Assembly: GCA_011319805.1 (NCBI GenBank)
Contig: SJRY01000263.1
Span: forward strand, 434,001 to 498,000
Source: Macrocybe gigantea
Taxonomy: Eukaryota; Basidiomycota; Agaricomycetes; Agaricales; Callistosporiaceae
Direction of reading: 5' to 3'
Length of the DNA stretch: 64,000 bases
In this document: positions 1 through 10,964 of the stretch, in pieces
Position numbering within the stretch: position 1 is the stretch's first letter
Layout of the letters: each line of letters opens with the position of its first letter
Position numbers and translations under genes: made by a program
Notes under the pieces: model-generated
Database searches by the model: none
The model's input: the letters and a program-made list of their open reading frames with translations, nothing else
What the model was told of the DNA's origin: nothing

Positions 1-1571
1 ATACAAGATATTACAAAATCCGATCTACAAGAGATCGCGTCCACAGGGACTCTGAGAGCAGGGGAAAAGCCGCTAGCCGATCTTCGGAAACGCAAGTTGA
101 TTGTGCAGAAGTACGCCCCAATTTCGTTGGATTGCTATTGAATGCACAATTCTCTTATTGTTAGGAAGGGGCAGTGGTTCACAGTACGCAAAGGACTAAA
201 CTTTAGCACCTCTACTGCGAAACCGGAGACCGATTTGACCGTTGAGATGATGACGTCGTACGCTCGTCTTATGTTATCGTGACAACAATCGCCCATATCA
301 TTTCAGGGGGAACTGGAAAACAGCCGTTTTCAAGAAATACAATTTTGATGCCGAAGGTATCCCGACAGATGGCGGAGCTCTTCATCCCCTCTTGAAGGTG
401 CGGGAAGAAATTCGTAATATTTTCCTCGAAATGGGGTAGGTTATCCCCGTCTTCCCTGTTATATATGTTTCTCACCTACGGTCCCCAAGCTTTGCAGAAA
501 TGCCTACCTCATCCTTTGTCGAATCTGGCTTTTGGTGTTTTGACGCACTTTTCGTGCCTCAGCAACATCCAGCGCGAGATCTTCAAGATACTTTTTATCT
601 TTCTGGTGCGCCCGTTGTTCCATCAAAATTTTCTTCTTGGGTTTCATTCTCGTTCATTCTCGTTGGAAGACCCCAAGGAATCTCTCCCCCCGAATCTGCA
701 TATTATGAGCGTGTGTCCAAGGTCCATGAGCACGGTGGTTACGGTTCAACTGGATATCATGCGCCGTGGTCCCATGAAGAGTCCCGGAAACTCCTCCTCA
801 GAACGCACACTACCGCCTCCTCTGCGAATATGCTATACAAGCTGGCCGCCAGATGCCGCGGCGAGACAGCCCCAGGCGATGAAGGCGAGTTCACTCATGG
901 CGCCACGTCAACAACAGGCGGCGCTGGAGACAAAGATGACGGTTTCAGGCCTGCCAAGCTCTTCAGCATTGACCGGGTGTTCAGGAACGAGACAATGGAC
1001 GCGACACATCTAGCAGAGTTCCACCAAGTCGAGGGCGTTGTCGCCGATCGCGGGCTGACCTTGGCTGATCTAATTGGTACACTTATCTTTCTCATGTACA
1101 TCTGCCTGGGATCTCACTACAACGCACCCTAGGTTTCATGAGAGTTTTCTTCAGGAAGATGGGCATAGAGCGCGTCAGATTCAAGCCTGCGTACAACCCA
1201 TACACCGAGGTAAGTGGTCTGAACAGATCTCACTGATTTTTCCAAACTTTTAAATCTTGGTGCATAGCCATCGTTGGAAATTTTCGCCTTCCACCCTATG
1301 CTGGAACGTTGGGTCGAAGTAGGCAATAGCGGCATGTTCAGGCCGGAGATGCTCGAACCCATGGGTTTCCCGAAAGATGTCCGCGTTCATGGTTGGGGAT
1401 TGAGTTTAGAGCGTCCGACTATGATCAGGTAGAGCGCCCTCCATACGTTTCTTACGCGGTGCATTCACCTTCTTTCTTGTGGATAGATATGGCATCAACA
1501 ACATCCGGACTTTGGTTGGACACAAGGTGTCAATAGAAGGAATAGAAAACTCCCCAGCCGTCATGTTCTAG
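1..1571 (+). CDS. FRS2: Cytosolic phenylalanyl-tRNA synthetase, alpha subunit (5' end outside window)
   Basis: Catalytic class II subunit of the alpha2-beta2 enzyme that charges tRNA-Phe in the cytosol. The first in-window exon encodes the end of the N-terminal DNA-binding-fold region (KRKLIVQK). After small GT-AG introns come the catalytic core blocks [53 protein letters not shown] and [10 protein letters not shown], and near the C-terminus GMFRPEML and GWGLSLERP. The stop is the tag at 1569-1571. Joining LS to [16 protein letters not shown] needs an intron from about 609 to 669, and the C-run at 686-691 must be one base longer for the frame to hold; this looks like a sequencing contraction. 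The beta subunit lies about 7 kb downstream on the other strand. Identification is secure; only the N-terminus is missing. Confidence 0.95.
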
Positions 1572-1641
1572 AGTATTGCGGGATGAATCATCTTGTTCCG
1601 GATCAAAATCGACATACATTGTCATGTACAATACCCTCTGC

Positions 1642-4109
1642 CTAGAATGAAAACACAGCAGCATTCTTTCTGGTCCCGAAAGCATATACAAGAGCCTGAC
1701 TCATGAACAAACCGACAGTTATACCGATAGTGACAGCGATCATCGCACCGCCGATCTCGATACCGCTTCCGATACCTCCTGCTTGTGAGAGACCAGACTA
1801 GCAGAATATAAGAGAAGACAACGAGCAGTCGTGAATATTTCTTACCGGGACGAGGAAAAGAACACCGGTGACCATAGAAGTGAAAGCCGTACCACCCATT
1901 TTCCGAGAGTATATGTTTCCAAGTAGTCCCACGGTGAAGGCGCCGATAGCTGAGACAATGTCGGAACGATTGAAGATGTAATGATTCGCAATCTTGTTTG
2001 AAGCGTAAGAACAGCAAGAAATGATGACCATGACGGGTAACTGCCAGCTGTTGATCGGTTGCAAGTTCGCCAGCGAAGACAAGGTAGAAAAGAGAGGAAC
2101 AATGATAAAGGCAGTCCAGAGAGGAAACGGTTGAAGATACCAGGGTAGACCATTCGGGCGGTAGCAGCCTTCGTACATGTCGTGATGTTTCATGGGCAGA
2201 GAATGGGAGAAGGTCCATGTGCCGACAAGAGGCATACTGTTGTTGACCGTCGCATTATCGGCGACCCAACTGCCAGTGAGAGTAACAGAATTGGACAAGG
2301 TCAAAGAAGAAGACTCTAGCTGCGCGCGACTCTTGTGGTCAAAGAGAAGGTAGAAATCGGAGCCAATCTGAAGACCGAATCCCTGGGTATGATCATGAAC
2401 ATGAAGAGAACAGTGAAAAACGTTCTATGCAAAGTCTGAAGGCGCACCAAAAATAACGTATAAATAAGGGCGTAGACCATCTTCACACTGCCACAGACAA
2501 TGTTTTTTGACGCGAGTTCGAGAGAGCTGCTTACTGGTGCCATGTTAGTACCGCATGGATTCACAGCGAATGGAGCCTCACAGATGAGGTAGCCTGGCAG
2601 GATGCCAATGATTCCAGACGAGGAGATAGCAGTATAGCAGAACAAAGTGTTTGGGATACTGCTCAGGCCTCGTGCCGCGAACGATACAAAGATTGCGGTT
2701 GTGATCCTAAAGCACGCTCATCAAGTCAACGTCGCTGTGGAGGGGCCCAACTCACTCAAATACGTTTGCATACATCGCACTCTTTGTGACGACATTGAGC
2801 TGCAGAGCTGCCAATATGAGAGCGGCGGTTCCTGCAATCCACATGTCGAGAAAGGCACCTCCAAATGCGAGAGGACAAATCAGTGCCGATAGACAAAACG
2901 CAAGGATACATCGAAAATAAATAGGGTATAAGGGCGGGGAAGCCAAGACTTCCTCCAAGAGAATGGCGGCACGTTTTGCGCTGATCTCATCGTGTACAAC
3001 GGCACGGTATGTTGTGTGGACTTTGTGCAGAGCGCCGAGCGCGAGTCGACCACCGCATCTGATAAAGTGAGTTTCCGAGCAGCCCAGTTCCTGGTCACCG
3101 AAAGAACAGATGATGACGTTGGGAAGATGTATAAATTCGGCTTCGACCTCCAGGATGCGTGCTGCCGCCACGAGTTGCGATTCGATTCTGTGAGAGGGCG
3201 CACCAAACGTCATTAAAGACTTCGCCAGTTTGATCAGAAACTCTTGTCGATTTGCCATGGCTGGAATCCTGCGATCAGATCATCTAAAGAAACAGATATT
3301 TGCTGAAATATACATGTAACGTTGAACTCGATCTTGACCCTTTGGCGGTGCTTCCTGCGATCCCTGTAGCTCATTTGACGGAGCATGTTCTTCTCGATAT
3401 CAACGTTGTCTTCGAGTTGCTCGGCCCTTATTCCAGTCACACGGGGATCGTCCGGGTCCATCATCTCTGAGCCATATGAGTACACCGACGCGGCAGAATC
3501 TTGCCTGCGCATGCCCATGGCATGGCCAGAGTCGCTGTAGCCACCCGAATAGCGAGAAGACGAGCCTGTGCGCCGCATGGCACTTGCGCTTGGACGATCC
3601 TCGCTCGTTGATGATTCGTTGTGGACCGCATATAGTTGCATCATCTGCGACGGAATCCCGCGTCGCTTCAGAGCGCGCTCGCGTTCGGCGTCCACCGGCT
3701 CCTCCTCAGAATCTGAAATCACAGATGGGCGGTCGCCTGAGAAGCTGACGCTCCTCCTGTAGGACGACGCGCGGGAGCTCGGGTACACGCTGTCCGGGCG
3801 CCGTATGTCATATGGGTGACGGTACGACGAGAAGCTCGTGTGTCTGCCGTACCCATCCCGCTGCATTGTCAGCGTCTTGTCGGTGTCGGCAGAGCCCCGC
3901 TTGTCTTCGGGGGGGCCTATACTCAGCTGCAGCTGGCTGACGTGCTGATGCGAAGGTCGATGCGTGCTCCCGTTCCGATATGGCCACGAGGGCGCAGACG
4001 TCGGTACAGATGCTCGCCGGGAGGTGTCGTTCGACACCGCACGAGGAACGGACTGCAGCGACGAGTCTCTAGGGACGTTTCGTGGATCGAATGAATTCTG
4101 GGTTGGCAT
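1642..4109 (-). CDS. ThrE/DUF1212 family membrane protein (PRM10-like)
   Basis: Predicted multi-pass membrane protein of the threonine/serine exporter family, the same family as yeast Prm10. The first exon (4109 to about 3314) encodes roughly 265 residues of Ser/Arg-rich, probably disordered cytosolic sequence with acidic patches. It is joined through a GT-AG intron to FNVTSMANRQEFLIKLAK, the conserved start of the DUF1212 domain. Family blocks follow: LMTFGAPSHRIE, RCGGRLALG, SLELASKNIVCG and GGAMIAVTIGITVGL, with about ten hydrophobic segments spread over several exons. The protein ends RKNAAVFSF. The substrate in fungi is not established. Its start codon is only 36 bp from the stop of the upstream GNAT gene, so its promoter must be very short or lie inside that gene. 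Confidence 0.85.
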
Positions 4110-4145
4110 ATGGACAGTGAAGAGTAAGATACACGAGGACGCGGG

Positions 4146-4787
4146 TCAGGACGCGTCGTTTGCAGGTGTTGTCATCCAATCGCTAAACCTGATCCCCAGC
4201 TGGTTCTCGTCCGCGCCTTCGATCCTCCGAAATCCTATCCTTTCGTAAAACTTCCGCGCGTCCTCGTTCCTGGGGTCTATTCCAAGCCACACGCCCCCGC
4301 CCTCGATCCCTTCGCCCTTCAGATATTCTATTGCAGCCGATATGAGCCTTCTCCCCCAGCCCTTCCGTTGGTAGCCCTCCAAGATGTCGATGTGCAGATG
4401 CGCTGCCGCAAATGCGATGTTCGCATGCGGCGCCGCATGCATGTTGCGGAATAGCTGCATGTAGCGTACATCCGCCGGTTTCTTCCCCAGCGTTGGCGGG
4501 TACTTCTCCGATAGGGCGGGCCACCAATGCTCCTGTGCGTATTTCTCGTAGGTACGGGTGTCCCTTGATCCAACCACGTAACCGACCACCTCTTTCGTTT
4601 CCTCTACCTCGAGCACGAACCCCCACGTGGTGGGCAGTTTGACGTAGGGGACAGCATATGCAAGGCCTGGAAGCTCGTGAAATTCGTGCAGCTGTTCTGC
4701 AGAAGCTCCAGCGTCGGCTGTCAGGAGACATATTCTGGATAGTGCTGGGGCATCGTCTTCTCTCACGCGACGTATGATAATTGACAT
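4146..4787 (-). CDS. GNAT N-acetyltransferase resembling the HAT-like domain of O-GlcNAcase
   Basis: Single-exon protein of 213 residues. I chose the ATG at 4787 (MSIIIRRVRED) because the GNAT fold begins there; an upstream ATG at 4970 adds 61 low-complexity residues of unlikely coding value. The acetyl-CoA loop is visible as QRKGWGRRL, followed by the IGFRRIEG block typical of GNAT C-termini. The segment HWWPALSEKYPP and its surroundings resemble the C-terminal acetyltransferase-like domain of animal O-GlcNAcase and its stand-alone bacterial and fungal relatives. The substrate is unknown. No glycosidase domain is attached. It is tightly packed between two other minus-strand genes. Confidence 0.85.
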   Translation of the reverse strand: MSIIIRRVREDDAPALSRICLLTADAGASAEQLHEFHELPGLAYAVPYVKLPTTWGFVLEVEETKEVVGYVVGSRDTRTYEKYAQEHWWPALSEKYPPTLGKKPADVRYMQLFRNMHAAPHANIAFAAAHLHIDILEGYQRKGWGRRLISAAIEYLKGEGIEGGGVWLGIDPRNEDARKFYERIGFRRIEGADENQLGIRFSDWMTTPANDAS

Positions 4788-5045
4788 GGCTGCGGTGCAA
4801 ATCGGCGACGGTGGACGGGTTGTGTTGTTATGTCTTGGCTGCTGTCGGAACCGTGTTTTCTTCGGAGAATGCACGAATTTGGACGAAATCACATTCTCTT
4901 TGAATGAAGGTGTCCTGGTACCTGAGGTTCTGTACTGTGCTATACACCCCGAAGGCTGAATGACAGGCACGCAATTAAGTCTGTAGAAGGCACTATGAAT
5001 ACAAAATAATAAATAGAGCTTTCCAATCGTCCATCCGAAATTCGT

Positions 5046-6594
5046 CTACAATAAACCAGCGTTCCTGAGATCAGCTTGTAATCTTCTGTCGTGGCAAGTG
5101 CCTCTGCAATAATCCGACTTCGGTTAGGGCCATTGGGAACGAGCGGAAGCGTATAGTCGGATTCCACGGCTTCGACGCCATGTCCTTCCTCTGCGCGGGT
5201 AAGCGCTTCGCCTTCGTCGGACGTGCTACGCCTCCTTCCTAGTCCGAACCCTCGCCTGAAAAGATCGCGGCGAGAGCCTCCGTGTAAGCCGAAGAAGCGC
5301 TCAAAACGCAAAGTCGTGGGGAAACCGTTTGAGGGTTGTTGGGTCGCAGTAGTCGATGACATTGCATTTTCTCGGGAAGCGAGAATGCCACGCTCCCACC
5401 TCTTGACGCGCCAGAATCCCAATAATGATGTCAGGAGGATAAACCACCCTTTTCGTAACAATTAATGCATGCAGCTTGTCATAGCAAAACTGACGTACCG
5501 ACAGTCATAAGGAAGAAAGAAAGCCATTCAGTGGTGGCATCTGCCACGAGAACGTTAGCCTGTTCTTCAGACACTGTTGTGGGCATCGAGGGTTGAGGGC
5601 TGCTTGAGTTGTAGTGAGAACCTGTTGACGGAGTAGCTTGGGGTATTCTGATCCCCAACTGCCGTTCCATTCCCCGCTGCCGCTCCCGTCACCTTCCAAT
5701 TTTTCTCTTAGTGCGAAGCCGTACTGAATCAGTGTTACGCCTAGTCCTGCACGTGATCCGAGGCGAGCTGCATGTGTCGTGTGCAGAAGGTATGTTAATA
5801 GGAAACCCACGAATTGGAAGGATATCGAAACGAGCATGTTCCAGAGGAAAGAGAATAGAGAACCGGTAGGAAGCGAGTCGACAATCATCTCGCCCATTGA
5901 ACCAGGAGAAAATGGTGCGTGAACGGTCGTTTCCCAGTATGGAGGCACAGCGTCAGCCTGAGCAGATGCGTAGGATGGAGGAGCCTCCGGCCGAGTGTCT
6001 TCAGGTACGACATACGTCTCGTCGCCTTGTTCAAAACGCCATTAGCCTTGCAATGCAATTTTAGATGATAGACATATCACATACCGTCTTGAATGGTGAC
6101 AGGCCGGGAAGGCTTCGCAGTGACATTGCTGAAGACGCCATCATTGGCGGTTCCTCCACCGATCGCGCCAATTGGGCGCTGTGGTGTGAAGCCGAAACGC
6201 TGCGCGACGGCGGCAGGAAGGACAGAAGTCGCAGTGCGTCTGAACCAGCCCTGCTGAGGACGAGACACGGCGCCGGAAGGCAACGATGGCACAAAGCCAT
6301 TCGAATTTCCATAATCGTTGGGTAACGCGGCGGCAGAGGGCTGTGGGGGAGAGCCTGGGGGAGGATAATCGTATTCAACGTTTTCAAAATCGTACGTTCC
6401 TGGGGTTCTTGTGGGGGAGATGGTCTAGCTGCAGAAGGAATGACAGGGGTCGTTGGGTTTAGAGGGTGCAATTCTGTGGTATCGTCGTGATCATCGTCTT
6501 CGTCTTCAGAGTAGTCGAATGCAGCTTCCATCTCGCCGCGCATGTCATGCTGAATGTCGCGTTGACTGGGCAAGGGTGTATAGCGTGCAGACAT
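5046..6594 (-). CDS. NDFIP/BSD2-type membrane adaptor for a HECT ubiquitin ligase (DUF2370)
   Basis: Small Golgi/endosomal membrane protein of the Ndfip/Bsd2 family, which recruits Rsp5/NEDD4 ligases to transporters. An acidic N-terminus (SARYTPLPSQRDIQHD) is followed by a YDFENVEYDYPPPGSPP block, PQRPIGAIGGG, a PPSY motif able to bind WW domains, and three membrane segments, the last being WFILLTSLLGFWRVKRWE. The reading is broken three times by an apparent one-base loss: the G-run 6402-6405 and the run 5640-5643 (both C-runs in coding sense), and near 5086-5095. With those lengths corrected the protein ends RLQADLRNAGLL at 5046, the usual family ending. As printed, it runs on to a meaningless stop at 4940. 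A GT-AG intron lies between the QDG and DETYVV blocks. Confidence 0.85.
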
Positions 6595-6759
6595 CCAGAG
6601 ATGGTTGAGGAGGACAAGGACTGCGTCAATTTCACAGCCCTACGAAGGTATTTGTACGTATTTACATCGCAGCCAATCGACCAATGAGAAAGCATGCTCG
6701 ATAAACCCTTGATAATACAGGAAAAATACCAATAAAAAACGGGGGGAAGAAGCAAAGCC

Positions 6760-7248
6760 CTAGTGATGATAAGGATCCGTCCTATTGGCATTTCTGACTA
6801 GCTTGGTGATTCTTTGGCAGCTCTCGAGCCTCGCCTCCACCATCTTCTCAAACATCTCCAAGATCTGCTCGCGGTGCGGAGGCTGGCGCCTCGGAGAGAT
6901 GTTCATGGGTTCCAACATGTGATGCCACCCAGTGTTAGTCGCCAACCCGTCTATCTTCACTTTGAGTTGCCGCCTCCTCCGCCTCCAGCGCGCTGGCGAC
7001 GTGGGTTGCGCTTGCATTGTGGAGAGCGCATTGTCTGTCCATCCACCGTCTGACGATACATCAGAGTCGGACGGAGGGGTGGGAAGGGAATCTGGGGGTT
7101 CGAATGGTGGCTGGAGCACATCACGAACGCGGTCGACCCAGAGGCGCTCCTGACGGTAAAAGTCAGTGAGGGAATGCAGCAGCTGGACGGTGTGCTGTAG
7201 TGGGTCGTCGGAACTGCCCGTGGGTATAAAATATGGCAAGGTAGCCAT
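6760..7248 (-). CDS. Unrecognised 162-residue basic protein
   Basis: I do not recognise this protein. The first ATG is at 7248 (MATLPYFIPTGSS); the open frame extends a little upstream but without an ATG. It has a short N-terminal helix-forming stretch (TVQLLHSLTDFYRQ), a Pro/Ser/Asp-rich linker with a run of six arginines, and a C-terminal amphipathic helix that could form a coiled coil (REQILEMFEKMVEARLES). No signal peptide or membrane segment is visible. It is a single exon and is divergent from EMC10 across 183 bp. Intact reading over its full length and a sensible composition support a real gene, but no function can be assigned. Confidence 0.6.
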   Translation of the reverse strand: MATLPYFIPTGSSDDPLQHTVQLLHSLTDFYRQERLWVDRVRDVLQPPFEPPDSLPTPPSDSDVSSDGGWTDNALSTMQAQPTSPARWRRRRRQLKVKIDGLATNTGWHHMLEPMNISPRRQPPHREQILEMFEKMVEARLESCQRITKLVRNANRTDPYHH

Positions 7249-7431
7249 TGCCTGAGGCGGGGTGGGGTATAGTATTTGAGGAGGGGAAGGCGAGGATTGG
7301 TCGAAATTCACAGCGAATTAATTGGACCGGAGGACTGCACTCGATGATTGGTTCGGTTATAAGCTATCTCTCACGTGCAAACTGGACTGGCCCTTTGATA
7401 CGCGCTTGTCCACCTTCCCGCTGCCTGCCCG

Positions 7432-8340
7432 ATGCTCCCTCTCTTCTTTCTTTTTCTCTCCGTCCCTCCTCTCCTCATCCATGCCACTCGGATACAGCTA
7501 AACGTGTACCACCGCATCCAGCATCCAGCAACTCAACAAGCACCTTTCTCCCTGCGCGGCACTATCCTCATTTCACCCAACAATACCGCCACCTATCAGC
7601 CTTCGGCCACGTTCCCGAATGATTTGGAAACCTTTGGAGATGCTCTTGCCTCCGTATCAAATCCCAGCCTTGCCTTGTACCAGATCGCACTAGATCCCGG
7701 CCACGACTCATCCGAGACCCAGTGGGACACATCCTCCGTGAAAGCTGTAGGTCCCTTCGAATGTTCTGGCATCTGCCATGTAGCCTTGCCTCCTGACGCA
7801 CCCATCACTCTTATCTCCTCGTGCCGCCTAGTGTCACCTCTACAAATCAACGTCTGAAGCGTTCTATCTCCATTCACCGGATCTTTACACCATCAAACCG
7901 CACGCAATTGACTACTTCCTCGCTCCCACTCCACATGACGGCGCATGTCCCAAATTTGGAAAGCATAAACCTTCAGGCTCATCATCCTACATTGTGGCAG
8001 CTTTCCAACAATTTGCGAAAAATACACCCAGTCTAAACACCACTGTATACCTGAAGGCCTCCCACTTTCCTCCTCAGTGCGTTTGTGATCTCCTGCGACA
8101 ACTCATGCTCACCCTCTTTCCAGTCCTCAGCTCGTGGCGCCACCTCCGGTCACAGCAGAAGGGGAGCCTATCATACCCGAACCTGAAAAGTCGTTCTTGC
8201 AGAAATACTGGATGTACATTGTCATATTTCTGCTGGCCATGAGTTTGTCACTTTTAGCTTGCAGTGGCGGCCCTAATCTGACAATATTCATAGTGCTCTC
8301 AGGTGGACCAGAGGAGGAACGACCAGCCCCAAGGAGATAG
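7432..8340 (+). CDS. EMC10: ER membrane protein complex subunit 10
   Basis: Subunit of the EMC insertase of the endoplasmic reticulum. It begins with a signal peptide (MLPLFFLFLSVPPLLIHA), then a luminal domain containing NNTATYQPSATF, HAIDYFLAPTP and DGACPKFGKHK, and ends with one membrane segment (YWMYIVIFLLAM) and the family tail SGGPEEERPAPRR. Two GT-AG introns are clear, at about 8078-8124 and 8243-8300. The first exon reads open into a stop at 7857, while the downstream exon is in another frame. The change falls between SSCRL and YKSTSEAFYLH around 7830-7841, where ten extra bases look like an imperfect echo of the preceding dozen. This is unresolved: a sequence error, or a feature I cannot see. 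Confidence 0.85.
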
Positions 8341-8485
8341 CCCGCCTTCGAAGCTTGCACTGTACTTAGATCCATGGCCTAGACAGACCCAAGTGCCGCC
8401 CATCATGCTCCGAATGACTCATTTCCAACCGTTATACCTATTACATCGCTGGCCCACATCGACTTTCTCCTTTCCCGGGAGCATC

Positions 8486-10850
8486 TCATTCATCGTTTGT
8501 CCATATCTTCTGCATCTGCTTCTTGAAAGGGTCCAGCGTAAATTCCAAAGCTGAACAAGGATACCCGATCTCAAACTTCTCCAGTACCGAGGGATGCAGG
8601 ACTCCGAGGTTTCCAATTTCCAGATCTGGTTGTATGCTGTTTTCGGCTACGTTGGGATCCTTCATCCGTCGGTAATATATCGATGCAGCGCGTCCAGGGA
8701 AAAAAAGCGGATCTACCGAGTCCCAATTATGCATCACGACTTACCATGACCCAATTAACACTTACCGTTGCACTCCTTGATATAGTATCCTGTGCGAGCG
8801 TTCTGATCCTTGCCGTCAATGCGAGGAATCTCAAGCATCTTCATAGCTCGATCTAGCAGTCCATGGACAACCTCGAAGCCTGCAGTTTTATTGCACCATA
8901 CTGCTGCAGCATGCCTAGAATTGTAGGCTTGCCTCTCCCTGGACGTGTCTTTGAACACGACGTCAGAGGTCTCAAAAATTTTGATGGGTAACGGATGAGA
9001 CCGGTTTTCTCGTATCGTCTTCAGGAGTCCAGGGATGAGGGTGGTGCGGACGACTTGGAACTCTAATGTCTTGGGATTGGCTATCTTGACCGCTGTGTTG
9101 CCGTCGTCGACATGATTTAGGAATTCGAAATTCTCTTCGTGTGAGCACTGGCGTTCATGAGTGATGGGTTCAGAAGCAGTTTAGAATGGCACACATGCAG
9201 CTGGCCTACCAAGATGAGCGGAAGGACTTCTAACCATCCCGCTAATGCCCATTCCAACCTAATAACGTCGCTCAGCTTGCTGATGGCCAATGGCTGAGCC
9301 ACCGTGCTTGTTGGAGGGAAAGTGTGGGGTAAATTGTTGTATCCATAAGCGATCGCTGCGTCTTCCATGACGTCGCACTCGTGCAGGATGTCTGGCCTCG
9401 TCGCAGGAATATTAACGAGGATCTCATCTGGATCCTTCGGCGACAAGGCAGTGTAGAGTGTCATCCGCTTCAAAAGGGCCGCCACGTCAGCGGAGTTGAG
9501 CGATAGAGCAGTGCACGAATTGATGTATGATGCATGGGCCGTGGTATGTCTCTCCGAGATATCCGGTGTGATGCGAACCTGACCATCGGGGTAGATGATT
9601 TTGACGGGCTCGATACTGAGACGCGACATCAGCCCATCAGCAGCCACTTGGTTGAAGCCACTTACGTGAATGGATCGGCGCAGTACTCGGAGAACATCGT
9701 CGCAACGATGTTGACGACGATGTTTAGCTTTGTCTCGTCGGTGGCAGTAACATCTATGAAAACATTCCGCGTGTTCAAAGTAATCTTGCTATGTTCCGAA
9801 TTGATTATGGGTGGCATGGACAAAACTCTATCCTCCGATCGTAAATGATGGGGTAAACTGGGGAGTCTCGAATGATGTGGAGATATCTTGAAAGATGCTT
9901 CTCCGACTAGACACCAGGGAGTAAGATGTCAGTTCAGTTGCGGGATCGCAAAGGCAGCGAAAAGCAGGATAACCTCGTAGATGGTCATGAGTTCTTCGGC
10001 CGTGTATGCTTTACTCTTTCCGAGCGGCGCAAACTTGATATCTTTCGGGGACCTTGCTTCATATCGGAATGGCGGTTTCAGCGTATCTAGGTCATGAGTG
10101 CCGATGGCTACGAGTTGTCTTCGACGGCAGATATTTTGGTGCAGTTTATCTTGCAAATCGATGAACGACGCGTAGGATCGCGGTGTAAATTTCACGTTAC
10201 GCAAAATAGCGCAAGCAAAGTATGGTCTGATCCTCTTCGTCTGTAGGACCATAATCAAGCTCAGTTTCCCGTTAACTGGTCCAGAAAAGAAACGCACTTC
10301 TGGACTGCAGGTAACGTTCAGCAGCTTCGATTCGCCTCCGGGCGGATAAACAAGTTTGTAATGGCAAGGTTCATCCAAGTTCAGGAAAACACGTAATGCG
10401 CGCGCAATTCCTTCAATGCACAAGAGATCGTATCTTTAGAGATGACACCAACGTCGTATTAGCAACAGTCGACAACTATTCACGTAGATTTGCATACCTA
10501 TTTGCGGGGACCTCTATTTTCAATTGCTAACCATCAATTGTGAGAAAGCAAATCAAGGCGTCGATGTTATAAACTGACGGGACGTTCAGCAGGGAGACCG
10601 GCTTTGATCGCTGCTTCCACTTCTGGGGTGGTCTAAAACAAATGGTCAGAAGTATATCTTTGCTTGAAATATATTCCCAGACGCACATCCTCATCTAGTT
10701 CCAATCCATAATCAAAGCAGAGTTTGTCAAATTCCTCTGAGGCTACGCGAAATCAGCTTCTCGGGATACGTGATGTACGCGGACAGACTCACTGTATTCC
10801 TTGCCGAGTCTTTCCCATAGATCCGCCTTGTCGACTGCGACGGTGGGCAT
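8486..10850 (-). CDS. FRS1: Cytosolic phenylalanyl-tRNA synthetase, beta subunit
   Basis: Large subunit of PheRS, carrying the B3/B4 editing module and tRNA-contact domains. It starts [19 protein letters not shown] at 10850. Short exons give [17 protein letters not shown] and [19 protein letters not shown], then the B3/B4 region (10423 to about 9929), [19 protein letters not shown], and the B5-type block [18 protein letters not shown]. Next come [33 protein letters not shown] and [15 protein letters not shown], then the closing [18 protein letters not shown]. The stop is at 8486. All junctions I checked use GT-AG introns and need no frame repair. The alpha subunit FRS2 is at the left edge of the window, and DPH6 is divergently transcribed 114 bp away. 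Confidence 0.95.
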
Positions 10851-10964
10851 ATCGAGAGGAGATGAGGAGTAGGGTCGAAGTGAAAATCGCGGCAAGATAG
10901 CATGATCGAGTCAAAATTCGACTGCCGGACTCCAGACACTCGGACTTCCTTTCTTGGCTTTGCC
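10851..10964. promoter_or_regulatory. Shared FRS1/DPH6 divergent promoter
   Basis: Only 114 bp separate the ATG of FRS1 (minus) from the ATG of DPH6 (plus). Both genes serve translation elongation. I see no clear TATA box. The segment must hold both 5' leaders and both core promoters. Confidence 0.6.

Noticed and set aside
4788..4970. Longer GNAT protein starting at 4970
   Set aside because: The extra 61 residues are low-complexity and outside the GNAT fold; MSIIIRRVRED is the better start.
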